Origin: Bacteroidia bacterium
Lineage (GTDB): Bacteria > Bacteroidota > Bacteroidia > Bacteroidales > Azobacteroidaceae
Direction of reading: 5' to 3'
Assembly (NCBI GenBank): GCA_025996865.1
Contig: BNTV01000013.1
Coordinates: 1-64,000, forward strand
DNA length: 64,000 nt
The notes below the pieces were generated by a model. It ran no database searches. It was not told the origin of the DNA and was given only the letters and a program-made list of their open reading frames with translations. This document shows, in pieces, positions 1-7,969 of the stretch (its first letter is position 1; every line of letters starts with the position of its first letter). The translations under genes were made by a program, and so were the position numbers.

Positions 1-191
1 ACACGGTATTGCGCCATAGGCCCGAAACCGGTATTGATACCGTAAATTAATTTTTCGCCGGAAAATTTTTTAAGAAAATCAAATCCCGCTTTTACATTGG
101 CCAGCGCATCCGGTGTAACTTCTACATTCTCAGCCTTGAAAAGGATTGATTCTACTTGGTTTAGTTGTAATTTTTCGTTTGTAATAATCAC
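1..191 (-). CDS. Aromatic amino acid ammonia-lyase (HutH/PAL family), N-terminal part
   Basis: The visible 63 residues match the N-terminus of the histidine/phenylalanine ammonia-lyase family, which removes ammonia from an aromatic amino acid without an external cofactor. The diagnostic piece is YGINTGFGPMAQYR near the end of the visible part; this loop precedes the MIO-forming Ala-Ser-Gly, which lies outside the window. I chose the GTG at 191-189 as start because there is no in-frame ATG and an in-frame TGA lies upstream. A consensus promoter sits directly upstream, leaving a leader of only about 14 bases. Substrate (His, Phe or Tyr) cannot be told from this part. Confidence 0.8.
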   Translation of the reverse strand, partial: MIITNEKLQLNQVESILFKAENVEVTPDALANVKAGFDFLKKFSGEKLIYGINTGFGPMAQYR

Positions 192-211
192 TTTTTCTAA
201 AAATTTTTCGG

Positions 212-242
212 CAAATGTACTAAAAAAAGGTCAATTTACAAA
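212..242 (-). promoter_or_regulatory. Bacteroidota promoter for the lyase gene
   Basis: On the minus strand TTTG (242-239) and TACATTTG (219-212) are separated by exactly 19 bases, which fits the TTTG-N19-TAnnTTTG promoter consensus of Bacteroidota sigma-ABfr. It overlaps the last codons of the thiol peroxidase gene, so the lyase can be transcribed independently of it. Confidence 0.75.
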
Positions 243-745
243 GCCGCAACCGCATCAAGAGACTCCTGATAATCCGGTTCATTCGTAAGCTCTTCAACCA
301 ACTCTGTATAAACCACTTTTCCCTTCGAATCAATAACAACGATCGACCGGGCCAACAAACCTTTCAAAGGCCCGTCAGTCATTAAAACACCGTAATTTTG
401 CGCAAATTCGGGATTCCTGAAAACGGAACCGGTACTCACTTTGTCAATCCCTTCGACAGTACAGAAACGTCCTGCCGCAAAAGGTAAATCGGCCGACACA
501 GCCAAAATGACGACATTGTGAAGCGCCGCCGCTTCTTTATTGAAACGGCGCACCGATGCCGCACAAGTACTTGTATCCAAACTCGGAAAGATATTCAAGA
601 TGACGGTTTTTCCGGCCAAATCCTGAAGCGATATTTCCGACAAATCACTTTTCACTAATGTAAAAGCAGGCGCAGCATTGCCTATTGCCGGCAAATGTCC
701 GGCTACATTTACTTTCAAATCTTCTTTAAATGTTATTGTTACCAT
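236..745 (-). CDS. tpx: Thiol peroxidase (Tpx, atypical 2-Cys peroxiredoxin)
   Basis: The 169-residue product reduces hydrogen and alkyl peroxides in the cytoplasm with electrons from thioredoxin. The peroxidatic cysteine is Cys61 in DTSTCAASVRRFN and the resolving cysteine is Cys95 in FCTVEGI. The C-terminal block FRNPEFAQNYGV...DGPLKGLLARS is characteristic of Tpx and separates it from AhpC and Bcp. The start at 745 gives MVTITFK, the normal Tpx beginning; an upstream in-frame codon at 802 would add 19 residues with no homologue-like content. It is divergent from the suf genes, a neighbourhood that makes sense for oxidative stress defence, although no shared operator is visible. Confidence 0.95.
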   Translation of the reverse strand: MVTITFKEDLKVNVAGHLPAIGNAAPAFTLVKSDLSEISLQDLAGKTVILNIFPSLDTSTCAASVRRFNKEAAALHNVVILAVSADLPFAAGRFCTVEGIDKVSTGSVFRNPEFAQNYGVLMTDGPLKGLLARSIVVIDSKGKVVYTELVEELTNEPDYQESLDAVAAL

Positions 746-811
746 AATACGATAATTGATTTTTGATAGATAAATTATAAAAACATCGCCGTAAAGATAC
801 AAATTTTTTAT

Positions 812-819
812 TAACTTTG
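812..819 (+). promoter_or_regulatory. Probable -7 element of the suf operon promoter
   Basis: TAACTTTG matches the TAnnTTTG -7 consensus and lies 23 bases before the sufC start codon. No TTTG is found at the ideal distance upstream, so the -33 part is weak. Confidence 0.4.
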
Positions 820-842
820 CCCTTCAAAATCAATGAAAATTC

Positions 843-1610
843 ATGTTAATAATAAAAAACTTACATGCTTCCGTCAACGGAAAAGAGATAATAAAAGGGC
901 TGGATTTACACGTGAAAGCCGGTGAAATCCACGCCATCATGGGTCCTAACGGTTCGGGAAAAAGCACTTTATCTGCGGTATTGGTCGGAAATCCGGCTTT
1001 TGAAGTGACCGCAGGTGAAATTATTTTCGAAGGTAAAAATCTGTTGGAAATGCCGCCCGAAGAACGTTCTTGTGCGGGCATTTTCCTGAGTTTTCAGTAT
1101 CCGGTGGAAATTCCCGGGGTCAGTATGGTGAATTTCATGCGGACTGCCGTCAATGAACACCGGAAATACAAAGGCGAAAAATCTTTATCAGCCGGCGATT
1201 TCCTGAAACTGATGCGGGAAAAACAAGCCATTGTCGAATTGGATAAAAATTTGATAAATCGCTCTGTCAATGAAGGTTTTTCCGGTGGAGAGAAAAAACG
1301 CAACGAGATTTTTCAAATGGCGATGCTCGAACCGAAATTAGCGATTCTCGACGAAACCGACAGCGGTTTGGATATCGACGCCTTGCGGATTGTTGCTCAA
1401 GGTGTTAATCAATTGAAACGTCCCGAAAACGCAACGATAGTAATTACGCATTATCAACGTTTGCTGGATTACATCAAACCTGATATCGTACATGTTTTGT
1501 ACAACGGCCGGATTATCCGGACTGCCGGGCCGGAATTGGCTTTGGAATTGGAACAAAAAGGATACGATTGGCTGAAGAGTGAAGAATTAAGAGTGAAGAG
1601 TGAAGAGTGA
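843..1610 (+). CDS. sufC: Fe-S cluster assembly ATPase SufC
   Basis: SufC is the ABC-type ATPase of the SUF scaffold; it binds SufB and SufD and drives cluster assembly in the cytoplasm. Visible motifs are Walker A GPNGSGKST (about residues 36-44), the signature FSGGEKKRNE and Walker B LAILDETDSGLD. Length of 255 is normal except that the last residues (WLKSEELRVKSEE) are encoded by a GTGAAGA-type tandem repeat, which also supplies the stop. It is the first gene of the operon: unusually, no sufB lies upstream, where tpx runs the other way. Confidence 0.95.
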   Translation: MLIIKNLHASVNGKEIIKGLDLHVKAGEIHAIMGPNGSGKSTLSAVLVGNPAFEVTAGEIIFEGKNLLEMPPEERSCAGIFLSFQYPVEIPGVSMVNFMRTAVNEHRKYKGEKSLSAGDFLKLMREKQAIVELDKNLINRSVNEGFSGGEKKRNEIFQMAMLEPKLAILDETDSGLDIDALRIVAQGVNQLKRPENATIVITHYQRLLDYIKPDIVHVLYNGRIIRTAGPELALELEQKGYDWLKSEELRVKSEE

Positions 1611-1616
1611 AAAAAG
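1573..1616 (+). repeat. GTGAAGA-type short tandem repeat at the sufC/sufD junction
   Basis: Imperfect copies of GAAGAGT / GAAGAATTAAGAGT are repeated across the end of sufC and the start region of sufD. The same kind of array is found at 2937-2982 between sufD and sufS. These purine-rich arrays encode the terminal residues of both proteins. Confidence 0.7.
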
Positions 1617-1617
1617 T

Positions 1618-2955
1618 ATGGAACAATATATTGATTTTTTTAATTCATACCGGGAAAAAATCGACGAAGGTTGTTCGCCTTTGCTGAATTCCTTTCGTGA
1701 AAAGGCTTTTGAGACTTTTCGGCAGATTGGTTTTCCCGCCTATAAATCGGAGGATTACCAACACATCAATATTCCCGGTTTGCTAAAAGAAGATTTTGGG
1801 TTCTACCTGAATCATTCGGGTATTAACATCAATCCGCACAGGGTTTTCCATTGCGATGTTCCCAATTTGAATTCGCATAAACATTTTGTCGTTAACGGAC
1901 ATTTCGTCGATGACGAAACCAAAAAAGATTTGCCGCCAACGGTTTTTTCGGGTAGCCTGAATGCTTTTGCAGAACAATATCCCGAATTGTTTTCGAAATA
2001 TTACAATCAATTAGCAAGCGCAAAAAATGACGGAATGGCCGCTTTTAATACGACTTTCGTGCAAGGCGGATATGTTTTGTATGTCCCTGAAAATGTAGTC
2101 ATCGAGAAAGCCATTCAGTTGACAAATATTTCATCAGGAAATAACAATTCGTTGATTAACAGACGGATGCTTTTTATTCTCGAATCGGGCGCCCAAGCAA
2201 AATTATTGGTATGCGACCATGCTTACGACGAAAATCCGGCGACTGCGAATACGCAAGTCGTTGAAATTTTTACCGGAGAAAACGCCGAATTGGACGTTTG
2301 CGAATTGGAAGAAAGCAGTCCGAATACCATCCGGCTGACGAGTAATTTTGTCCGGCAAGCCGCTTCTTCCCATGTGAGAATCAACAGTATTACTTTAAGC
2401 AACGGCATAACCCGCAATAATTACATCATTGACCTGGCGGGCGAACATGCCAAAACGCACCTCTACGGAATGGCCATTGCAGACAACCGGCAAAAAGTGG
2501 ATAATTATACACTAATCAACCATTTAGTTCCCAATTGTCATTGCAACGAATTGTTTAAATATGTTTTGGACGATGAAGCAACCGGCGTTTTCAGCGGAAG
2601 AATTATTGTGGCAAAGGATGCACAAAAAACCGAAGCTTATCAAAGCAACCGTAATCTTTTGGGAAGTCGCGATTGCCACATGTTTTCCAAGCCTCAATTG
2701 GAAATCTATGCCGACGATGTGAAATGTTCCCACGGAATGACTACCGGACAATTGGACGAAAACGCACTGTTTTACATTTGTTCGCGAGGAATCCCGAAAG
2801 AAGAAGCCGTATTATTGCTGAAGTTTGCTTTTACCAACGATGTGATTCAAGGAATTCGCATGGAAGGGCTGCGCGACAGGTTGAAGCTGTTGATAGAAAA
2901 GCGATTCAGAGGAGAATTGGTGACTTGCAGGGAATGTGAAAAGAGTGAAGAGTGA
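1618..2955 (+). CDS. sufD: Fe-S cluster assembly protein SufD
   Basis: SufD pairs with SufB and SufC to form the SUF scaffold complex and is needed for iron acquisition. The C-terminal beta-helix block SKPQLEIYADDVKCSHG followed by GQLDENALFYICSRGI is diagnostic of SufD, and the SufB-type cysteine/glutamate cluster site is absent. I place the start at the ATG 1618 (MEQYIDFF); an in-frame GTG at 1600 lies inside the tandem repeat and overlaps sufC. The last residues (EKSEE) come from the second repeat array. About 445 residues, normal for the family. Confidence 0.9.
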   Translation: MEQYIDFFNSYREKIDEGCSPLLNSFREKAFETFRQIGFPAYKSEDYQHINIPGLLKEDFGFYLNHSGININPHRVFHCDVPNLNSHKHFVVNGHFVDDETKKDLPPTVFSGSLNAFAEQYPELFSKYYNQLASAKNDGMAAFNTTFVQGGYVLYVPENVVIEKAIQLTNISSGNNNSLINRRMLFILESGAQAKLLVCDHAYDENPATANTQVVEIFTGENAELDVCELEESSPNTIRLTSNFVRQAASSHVRINSITLSNGITRNNYIIDLAGEHAKTHLYGMAIADNRQKVDNYTLINHLVPNCHCNELFKYVLDDEATGVFSGRIIVAKDAQKTEAYQSNRNLLGSRDCHMFSKPQLEIYADDVKCSHGMTTGQLDENALFYICSRGIPKEEAVLLLKFAFTNDVIQGIRMEGLRDRLKLLIEKRFRGELVTCRECEKSEE

Positions 2956-2982
2956 AGAGTGAAGAACTAAAAGTGAAGAATT
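2937..2982 (+). repeat. GTGAAGA-type short tandem repeat at the sufD/sufS junction
   Basis: Three to five imperfect copies of GAAGAGT with one GAAGAACTAAAAGT variant fill the end of sufD and the gap before sufS. It is the same unit as the array at 1573-1616. Confidence 0.7.
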
Positions 2983-2983
2983 G

Positions 2984-4201
2984 ATGGAATTAAATATTGA
3001 ACAAATACGGAAGGATTTTCCGATACTGTCACAAAGCGTTTTCGGAAAACCTTTGGTTTATTTGGATAACGCTGCGACAACACAAAAGCCGTTGAGCGTC
3101 ATCCGGAAAATAGAAGACATTTATTCGACAATCAACGCCAATGTCCACCGGGGCGTGCATCATTTGAGCCAATTGGCGACTGAATCGCACGAAGAAGCCC
3201 GGAAAACGGTTCAACGTTATGTCAATGCCGCTTCTTCCGGCGAAATTATTTTTACGAGTGGGACTACGGATTCCATCAATCTGGTTGCATCCGGTTTTTG
3301 CCGTTCGCAATGCAAACCGGGAGATGAAATCATCATCACGACCATGGAACACCATTCGAATATTGTTCCCTGGCAAATCCAACGGGATATTTCGGGTATC
3401 GAAATCAAAGTCGTGCCGCTTCGGGAAAACGGTGAAATCCGCCTCGAAGACATTGAAGAACTGATTTCTTCCAAAACCCGCCTCATTGCGGTGGCGCATG
3501 TTTCCAACGTTTTGGGAACCATCAATCCCATTGCCGGAATTATCCGGTTGGGACACAACTACAATATTCCCGTGTTGATTGACGCTGCCCAATCCGTACA
3601 ACACCTTCCGATCGACGTCCAAGCCTTGGACTGCGATTTTTTGGCCTTTTCGTCCCACAAAATGTACGGACCTACGGGCGTAGGCATTTTGTACGGAAAA
3701 GAACGCTGGTTGGAAAAAATGCCGCCCTATCGCGGCGGCGGCGAAATGATTGCGCATGTCTCCTTTGAAAAAACAACTTTCAACGAATTGCCTTACAAAT
3801 TTGAAGCCGGCACGCCCGACTATGTAGGTTCAACGGCTTTGGGAGAAGCCATCCGGTATATCGAAAATTGGGGATTGGAAAAAATACACCGGTACGAAGA
3901 CCGGCTGTTGCAATACGCAACCGAACAACTGCAACAAATCGAAGGTATGCAAATCATCGGAACTTCGCCGCACAAAAGTTCGGTCATTTCTTTTCTCGTG
4001 GGAGGTATCCATCCTTACGATATGGGTATGCTGCTCGACCAATTGGGGATCGCTCTCCGGACAGGGCATCACTGCGCCCAACCGCTCATGGATGCTTTGG
4101 GGATTGAAGGAACTTTGCGGGCTTCTTTTGCTTTTTATAACACGGAAGAGGAAGTTGATGTTTTAGTGGAGGGGATTCAAAAAGTCGTTAAGATGTTTTG
4201 A
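2984..4201 (+). CDS. sufS: Cysteine desulfurase SufS
   Basis: SufS is a pyridoxal phosphate enzyme that removes sulfur from cysteine and hands it to the SUF scaffold. The PLP lysine is Lys226 in SSHKMYGPTG and the persulfide cysteine is Cys364 in RTGHHCAQP, the class II (SufS/CsdA) arrangement. The 405-residue length is normal. The start ATG at 2984 gives MELNIEQIRKDFPIL; a TTG just upstream is not needed. Last gene of the sufCDS operon; no sufE or sufU sulfur acceptor is adjacent. Confidence 0.95.
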   Translation: MELNIEQIRKDFPILSQSVFGKPLVYLDNAATTQKPLSVIRKIEDIYSTINANVHRGVHHLSQLATESHEEARKTVQRYVNAASSGEIIFTSGTTDSINLVASGFCRSQCKPGDEIIITTMEHHSNIVPWQIQRDISGIEIKVVPLRENGEIRLEDIEELISSKTRLIAVAHVSNVLGTINPIAGIIRLGHNYNIPVLIDAAQSVQHLPIDVQALDCDFLAFSSHKMYGPTGVGILYGKERWLEKMPPYRGGGEMIAHVSFEKTTFNELPYKFEAGTPDYVGSTALGEAIRYIENWGLEKIHRYEDRLLQYATEQLQQIEGMQIIGTSPHKSSVISFLVGGIHPYDMGMLLDQLGIALRTGHHCAQPLMDALGIEGTLRASFAFYNTEEEVDVLVEGIQKVVKMF

Positions 4202-4204
4202 AGG

Positions 4205-4231
4205 GGTGCATTCGACTACGTCGAATGCACC
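4205..4231. terminator. Perfect 12-bp hairpin between convergent genes
   Basis: GGTGCATTCGAC, a three-base loop, then GTCGAATGCACC form a perfect stem directly after sufS and before the oppositely oriented gene ending at 4286. It lacks a clear T tract on either strand, so termination is inferred mainly from position. Confidence 0.5.
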
Positions 4232-4285
4232 AAACAACCTCTTAAAAAAATCACACAAAGGATAAGATTGTAAAAAAATATAATT

Positions 4286-6394
4286 TTAAGGTTGTTGTTT
4301 CTGAGATCTCTTCAAAGCTTCTGATGTCTTTATACACCAAGCCAAAGCATTGGCGGTAAATACCGCATTTTGAACAAAAGTGTTAGCTACTCCGTAATTT
4401 TGCTTGTATGTCGGAAAGTTTTCATACAGGCGTCCGTTGATTGTTCTTGTTCCAACCACGAATGGTTCTTCAGTTAACGATGCACTACCGCTGGCATTGA
4501 ATCCTCCATCACCGCTCCAAATAAAAGGCAGTGTAGTATGGCGGAAAAGAGTCGCAGCTGTTTTATCCGAAGGAGCAGCAGTTCCTGCGGCAGTATAGGT
4601 TGAATAAAGTACTACCTGCTCCATCGGCAAGTTCCTGGCATAATAAGTCGTTGAAGCATCTTCCCCCCAAACCGAACCGGCTATATTTCCGAAAGGTCCG
4701 TCCAGAATGGGATCATCATTTCGGGCATAATACATTTTCATTTGTTCATCGTTTCCGGAATAACCTAACGTATATCTTGTACCGGCGCCCAATCCGGCAG
4801 TCATAGTTATATTGTTCACACCAAATATTCTATTTAAAAGATTCTGATTTGATTGCGGTTCTTCGCAGTACATCATTACGATACCTCCTTCTTGCATAAA
4901 TTTTACAAGGGTATCGGCTTTTTGCAAATACTCAGTTCCGGTAGCAAACATATTTGTCATATATCCTATGATTACAATATCTATTTTCGGTTGATCCCCC
5001 CGTCCGAATAAATAACGTCCAAATTGCGCAGCAGTCATACTTTGCGAGTATGCAGTGGTAAGACTTACAATATCGTTTCCTGGATCAGCGGGGGGAGTCA
5101 CTAAATTATTACCATTATTAGTAAACCCGTGATAGCGAACAATACTATAAGTATGTGGACCAAAATTAGACTTTTGAGTTATCATGTCGTTGCTTGCAGT
5201 GCCGGGACGTCCGAAATTATAGCCATAACCTGCACGACCTTCTATGTTTGCTTGTCCGATAGTCATCAATCTTTTGGGAGGAATAATCATAAATATGGTT
5301 GCCATACAGGTCCCCGTGTTTGTTTCACTGTTGGATCTAATGTAGAGTTGTTTATCGTTATCGCCGTAAGGCGTCCCCTCTCCATAGATTTTTACGGTCT
5401 GGGGATTAGCCGACAATGTACCGCTTCCTTTGAATTTTATTCCGCCCACCTGGTCGGTTTCTATTTCGAATTGCGCTCCGAATGCGGAAGGATCTACACT
5501 CAGTGACAATTCGATATAGTTAGTTACGTTAAGCGGTACGTCTTCGAAATATTCTCCCATAACTTTTGTCAACGAGCAAGTCATCGTGTAGTTCGGACGT
5601 ACCGAAATGTCTTTCACGAATATATTTTTGCTGCAAACGGTTCCCTGCAAAATAGCATGGTCGTTGAATATAATGGTAACATGGTCGCCGGGATTTCCGG
5701 AAGGGGTAGCTTCTGTGGGCGTACCGAAACCGGGAACCATCAGATAGTAGTATCCGGGAGAAGCGAACAAGCCGGAGGTCGTGAAATAATAACCGTTATC
5801 TTTCGTGTCGGTCGCCGCATCTTTTACGGTTGCAAGAATCGTATAAGCGCCCGGCTTGGAGACATTCAACGGAATGTACATGGCTTGTCCGGCCAAAGGC
5901 TTTCCGTTCTCATATATCCCGGTAAATTTCAAACTGTCGCAATTGGCGCTGATTGCAGCAATGGCGTTGCCTGTTTGTCCCTGAAAACCAACCCATTTTG
6001 TGCCATCCCATTGAGTCATTCCCACATACAATTCTTCATCATCATTTGCCGTCAGGTTATAAACAATCATACCTGCGTGTTTTCTGTCCAAACCGGCCTT
6101 ATCTGCCGAATAATCAGCGTTAGGTCCGGAAGTCGGATCCCCCGGATCCGCTAAAAACATCGGATACAGTTGGTCCTTTTTGGAAAGAAGCACTCTTGGC
6201 AGGGCTAATCCCTTGTATGCATTCGCGTTGTCGGGCGAAGCGAGGACGGCAGCGTCAGAATATTGTTTCAGTTGCAACAGGGAACCTGGCGCCGGGGTTT
6301 CCATAGAACCCATGGTTACTTGCGCCTGCAAGGAAGAAGATAGAGATATCATTAAAAATATCCCAAGTACACTCATTAATGTTTTTTTTTTCAT
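4286..6394 (-). CDS. Secreted protein of unknown function with C-terminal glutamine-amidotransferase-like region
   Basis: The 702-residue product begins with a signal peptide (about residues 1-24, ending LQAQ) and is predicted to be exported. Residues of about 95-130 contain a GMIVYNLT...YVGMTQWDGTKWVGF segment that recurs in many Bacteroidota surface proteins. The middle is beta-rich and contains Cys-bearing, immunoglobulin-like stretches. From about residue 380 the sequence looks like a ThuA/DUF4350-type flavodoxin-like fold (IDIVIIGYMTNMF..., FMQEGGIVMMYCEEP). I see no type IX C-terminal domain. I do not recognise the whole protein and assign no activity. It has a long leader with a tandem duplication. 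Confidence 0.75.
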   Translation of the reverse strand: MKKKTLMSVLGIFLMISLSSSLQAQVTMGSMETPAPGSLLQLKQYSDAAVLASPDNANAYKGLALPRVLLSKKDQLYPMFLADPGDPTSGPNADYSADKAGLDRKHAGMIVYNLTANDDEELYVGMTQWDGTKWVGFQGQTGNAIAAISANCDSLKFTGIYENGKPLAGQAMYIPLNVSKPGAYTILATVKDAATDTKDNGYYFTTSGLFASPGYYYLMVPGFGTPTEATPSGNPGDHVTIIFNDHAILQGTVCSKNIFVKDISVRPNYTMTCSLTKVMGEYFEDVPLNVTNYIELSLSVDPSAFGAQFEIETDQVGGIKFKGSGTLSANPQTVKIYGEGTPYGDNDKQLYIRSNSETNTGTCMATIFMIIPPKRLMTIGQANIEGRAGYGYNFGRPGTASNDMITQKSNFGPHTYSIVRYHGFTNNGNNLVTPPADPGNDIVSLTTAYSQSMTAAQFGRYLFGRGDQPKIDIVIIGYMTNMFATGTEYLQKADTLVKFMQEGGIVMMYCEEPQSNQNLLNRIFGVNNITMTAGLGAGTRYTLGYSGNDEQMKMYYARNDDPILDGPFGNIAGSVWGEDASTTYYARNLPMEQVVLYSTYTAAGTAAPSDKTAATLFRHTTLPFIWSGDGGFNASGSASLTEEPFVVGTRTINGRLYENFPTYKQNYGVANTFVQNAVFTANALAWCIKTSEALKRSQKQQP

Positions 6395-6529
6395 CTTTTT
6401 TTAATGTTAGTAAGTTATATTGATAATTTTTAACTTTGCGTCTTATCCTCAAATAATACGCAATTTTTTTTTAATGTTAGTAATTGTATTGACAGTCTTT
6501 AATTTTACGTCTCATCCCCAAATAATACA
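6395..6529 (-). repeat. Imperfect 70-bp tandem duplication in the leader of the secreted-protein gene
   Basis: Two copies with a period of about 70 bases, one ending at the start codon and the other directly upstream, share TTTTTTTAATGTTAG, CGTCTTATCC/CGTCTCATCC and AAATAATAC blocks (plus-strand sense). In the upstream copy a TTG stands where the gene-proximal copy has the ATG start. This looks like a duplication of the translation initiation region. Confidence 0.65.
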
Positions 6530-6652
6530 ACAAGGACGAACAAAATATCCCTCTGATACAGCCCCATTGCCTGTTTTCTTAAAATATTTTCTCGCACATT
6601 CACACTTATTTGTATAAATTATATATTAAAAGAGAATTATTAAAAATTTTTA

Positions 6653-6660
6653 CAAAGGTA
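6653..6660 (-). promoter_or_regulatory. Probable -7 element upstream of the secreted-protein gene
   Basis: TACCTTTG on the minus strand matches TAnnTTTG; a second match, TACTTTTG, lies at 6679-6672. Either would give a leader of roughly 250 bases that includes the 70-bp duplication. The rest of 6530-6860 is AT-rich with no gene that I can support. Confidence 0.4.
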
Positions 6661-6867
6661 TTAAAAAAAAACAAAAGTAAAAGGAATAGCAAGGTTTTTT
6701 TAAAAAAATAAATTATTATTAAATAATTTTAATATTAAATAGTAACGAACAGGGTAAACATTAATTTGTGGCAAAACAAAATCTTATATTTAAACGAAAC
6801 AACTTATTTAATTTGTAAACCCAGCTTTGGGCGACAAGGCATCACGCTCATGCCATCCATATTCACA

Positions 6868-6902
6868 CAAAAAACCTGTTAAGTCTTAAAGACTTAACAG
6901 GT
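6868..6902 (-). terminator. Rho-independent terminator of the leftward porU-ispF run
   Basis: On the minus strand ACCTGTTAAGTC pairs with GACTTAACAGGT around a short AT loop (6902-6874) and is followed by TTTTTTG. A strong stem with a T tract is placed about 70 bases after the last leftward reading frame. Confidence 0.8.
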
Positions 6903-6969
6903 CTCTTATGCTTATAGTCGATGATACGGTGAAGTTTCTACCTCGACATACCAAAGCCTGATTTAAATT

Positions 6970-7188
6970 CTATAAATCTTTCACAAACCCTGTAAAATCA
7001 CTCCAGTTCTCTACTCGAAAAGCCCGAATATCGCGAACCGATTTTTTGAACCATTCAATTTGTTTCAAAGCTTCAACTGCCCGGACGAGATTTACCATAT
7101 CTGTACTTTCCGACAATTTGTTTACACGCTTTTCGATAGCAAACCACAATATTAATGAAATTACTGTTTTAACGATTCTATCCGGCAA
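6970..7188 (-). CDS. Small unrecognised reading frame
   Basis: A 72-residue frame overlapping the end of the ATPase/nuclease remnant in another frame. Its second half (DMVNLVRAVEALKQIEWFKKSV) looks like a coding helix rather than noise, and may be displaced sequence of the remnant after a frameshift. I do not recognise it and it may not be expressed. Confidence 0.3.
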   Translation of the reverse strand: MPDRIVKTVISLILWFAIEKRVNKLSESTDMVNLVRAVEALKQIEWFKKSVRDIRAFRVENWSDFTGFVKDL

Positions 7189-7460
7189 CTGATCTCTTTT
7201 CCGCTAAAAGCAAGCCCCAGAAGAATCATTTCCCGTCCAAGTTGCGACATCTTATACATCGGATAGTCGGTATATGCGTTCAATAAATGCCGCATTAATG
7301 ATTCTCGAACTTCGACATTAGGCACTTCAAGCATATATTGAGGGGTTTCATAAGTCAATTCCATCTTTTTAATGGTCAGATAGCCCGTTTGAAATAATAA
7401 GGGAATATCTTCCAACTCATCCGGATCGTAACTGTTGAATGCTGATGCGTCAACCACCAT
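7161..7460 (-). pseudogene. Remnant of an AAA-ATPase/PD-(D/E)XK nuclease family protein (DUF1703 type)
   Basis: The 99 residues contain PLLFQTGYLTIKK and MLEVPNVEVRESLMRHLL, which match the central part of the abundant Bacteroidales family that joins an N-terminal AAA-ATPase domain to a C-terminal PD-(D/E)XK nuclease domain (normally about 500-580 residues). Neither the Walker motifs nor the nuclease motif is present, so both ends are lost. It begins about 30 bases after the ispF stop, which suggests insertion and decay at the end of the ispF transcript. Confidence 0.65.
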
Positions 7461-7489
7461 GGGTTCTAATACAGTCAGTGCAAAATAAA

Positions 7490-7969
7490 TTACCTGTAAA
7501 TCAGCACCGTAGCATAAACCGCAACCCCTTCTTCCCGTCCCACATACCCCATTTTTTCGGAAGTCGTCGCTTTGATGGAAACATCATCTTCGTCAACAGC
7601 CATCACGTTTGACAAAATGGTTTTCATGCGGGGGATATAGGGGTTTAAGCGCGGTTTTTCCGCACAAACGGTGATGTCGGCATTGCCGAATGTATAGCCT
7701 TTGGCACGAATTAAATCCATGGTTCGCTTCAACAAAATTTTACTGTCGATATCTTTAAATTCGCTACCGGTATCCGGAAAATGAAAACCGATATCTCTCA
7801 AATTCGCCGCGCCTAACAAAGCGTCGCAAAGGGAGTGAATCAAGACATCCGCGTCGGAATGTCCCAGCAAACCTTTGTCGCTCGGAATCTTTATCCCGCC
7901 TAACCACAAGTCGCGTCCCGTCTGAAAGCGGTGCACATCGAAACCAAAACCTACCCGTATTTTTTCCAT
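7490..7969 (-). CDS. ispF: 2-C-methyl-D-erythritol 2,4-cyclodiphosphate synthase (IspF)
   Basis: IspF closes the cyclodiphosphate ring in the MEP route to isoprenoids. Metal ligands are Asp11 and His13 in GFDVHRF and His45 in ADVLIHSLCDALLG; GFHFPDT and the C-terminal TTSEKMGYVGREEG (CDP binding) are present. Length 159 is standard. Its ATG overlaps the stop of the upstream porV-like gene by one base (TAATG), so translation is probably coupled. The other mep genes are not in the window. Confidence 0.95.
   Translation of the reverse strand: MEKIRVGFGFDVHRFQTGRDLWLGGIKIPSDKGLLGHSDADVLIHSLCDALLGAANLRDIGFHFPDTGSEFKDIDSKILLKRTMDLIRAKGYTFGNADITVCAEKPRLNPYIPRMKTILSNVMAVDEDDVSIKATTSEKMGYVGREEGVAVYATVLIYR

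Noticed and set aside
3029..3757. 242-codon minus-strand frame inside sufS
   Set aside because: Antisense to a complete, motif-bearing sufS; no family resemblance.
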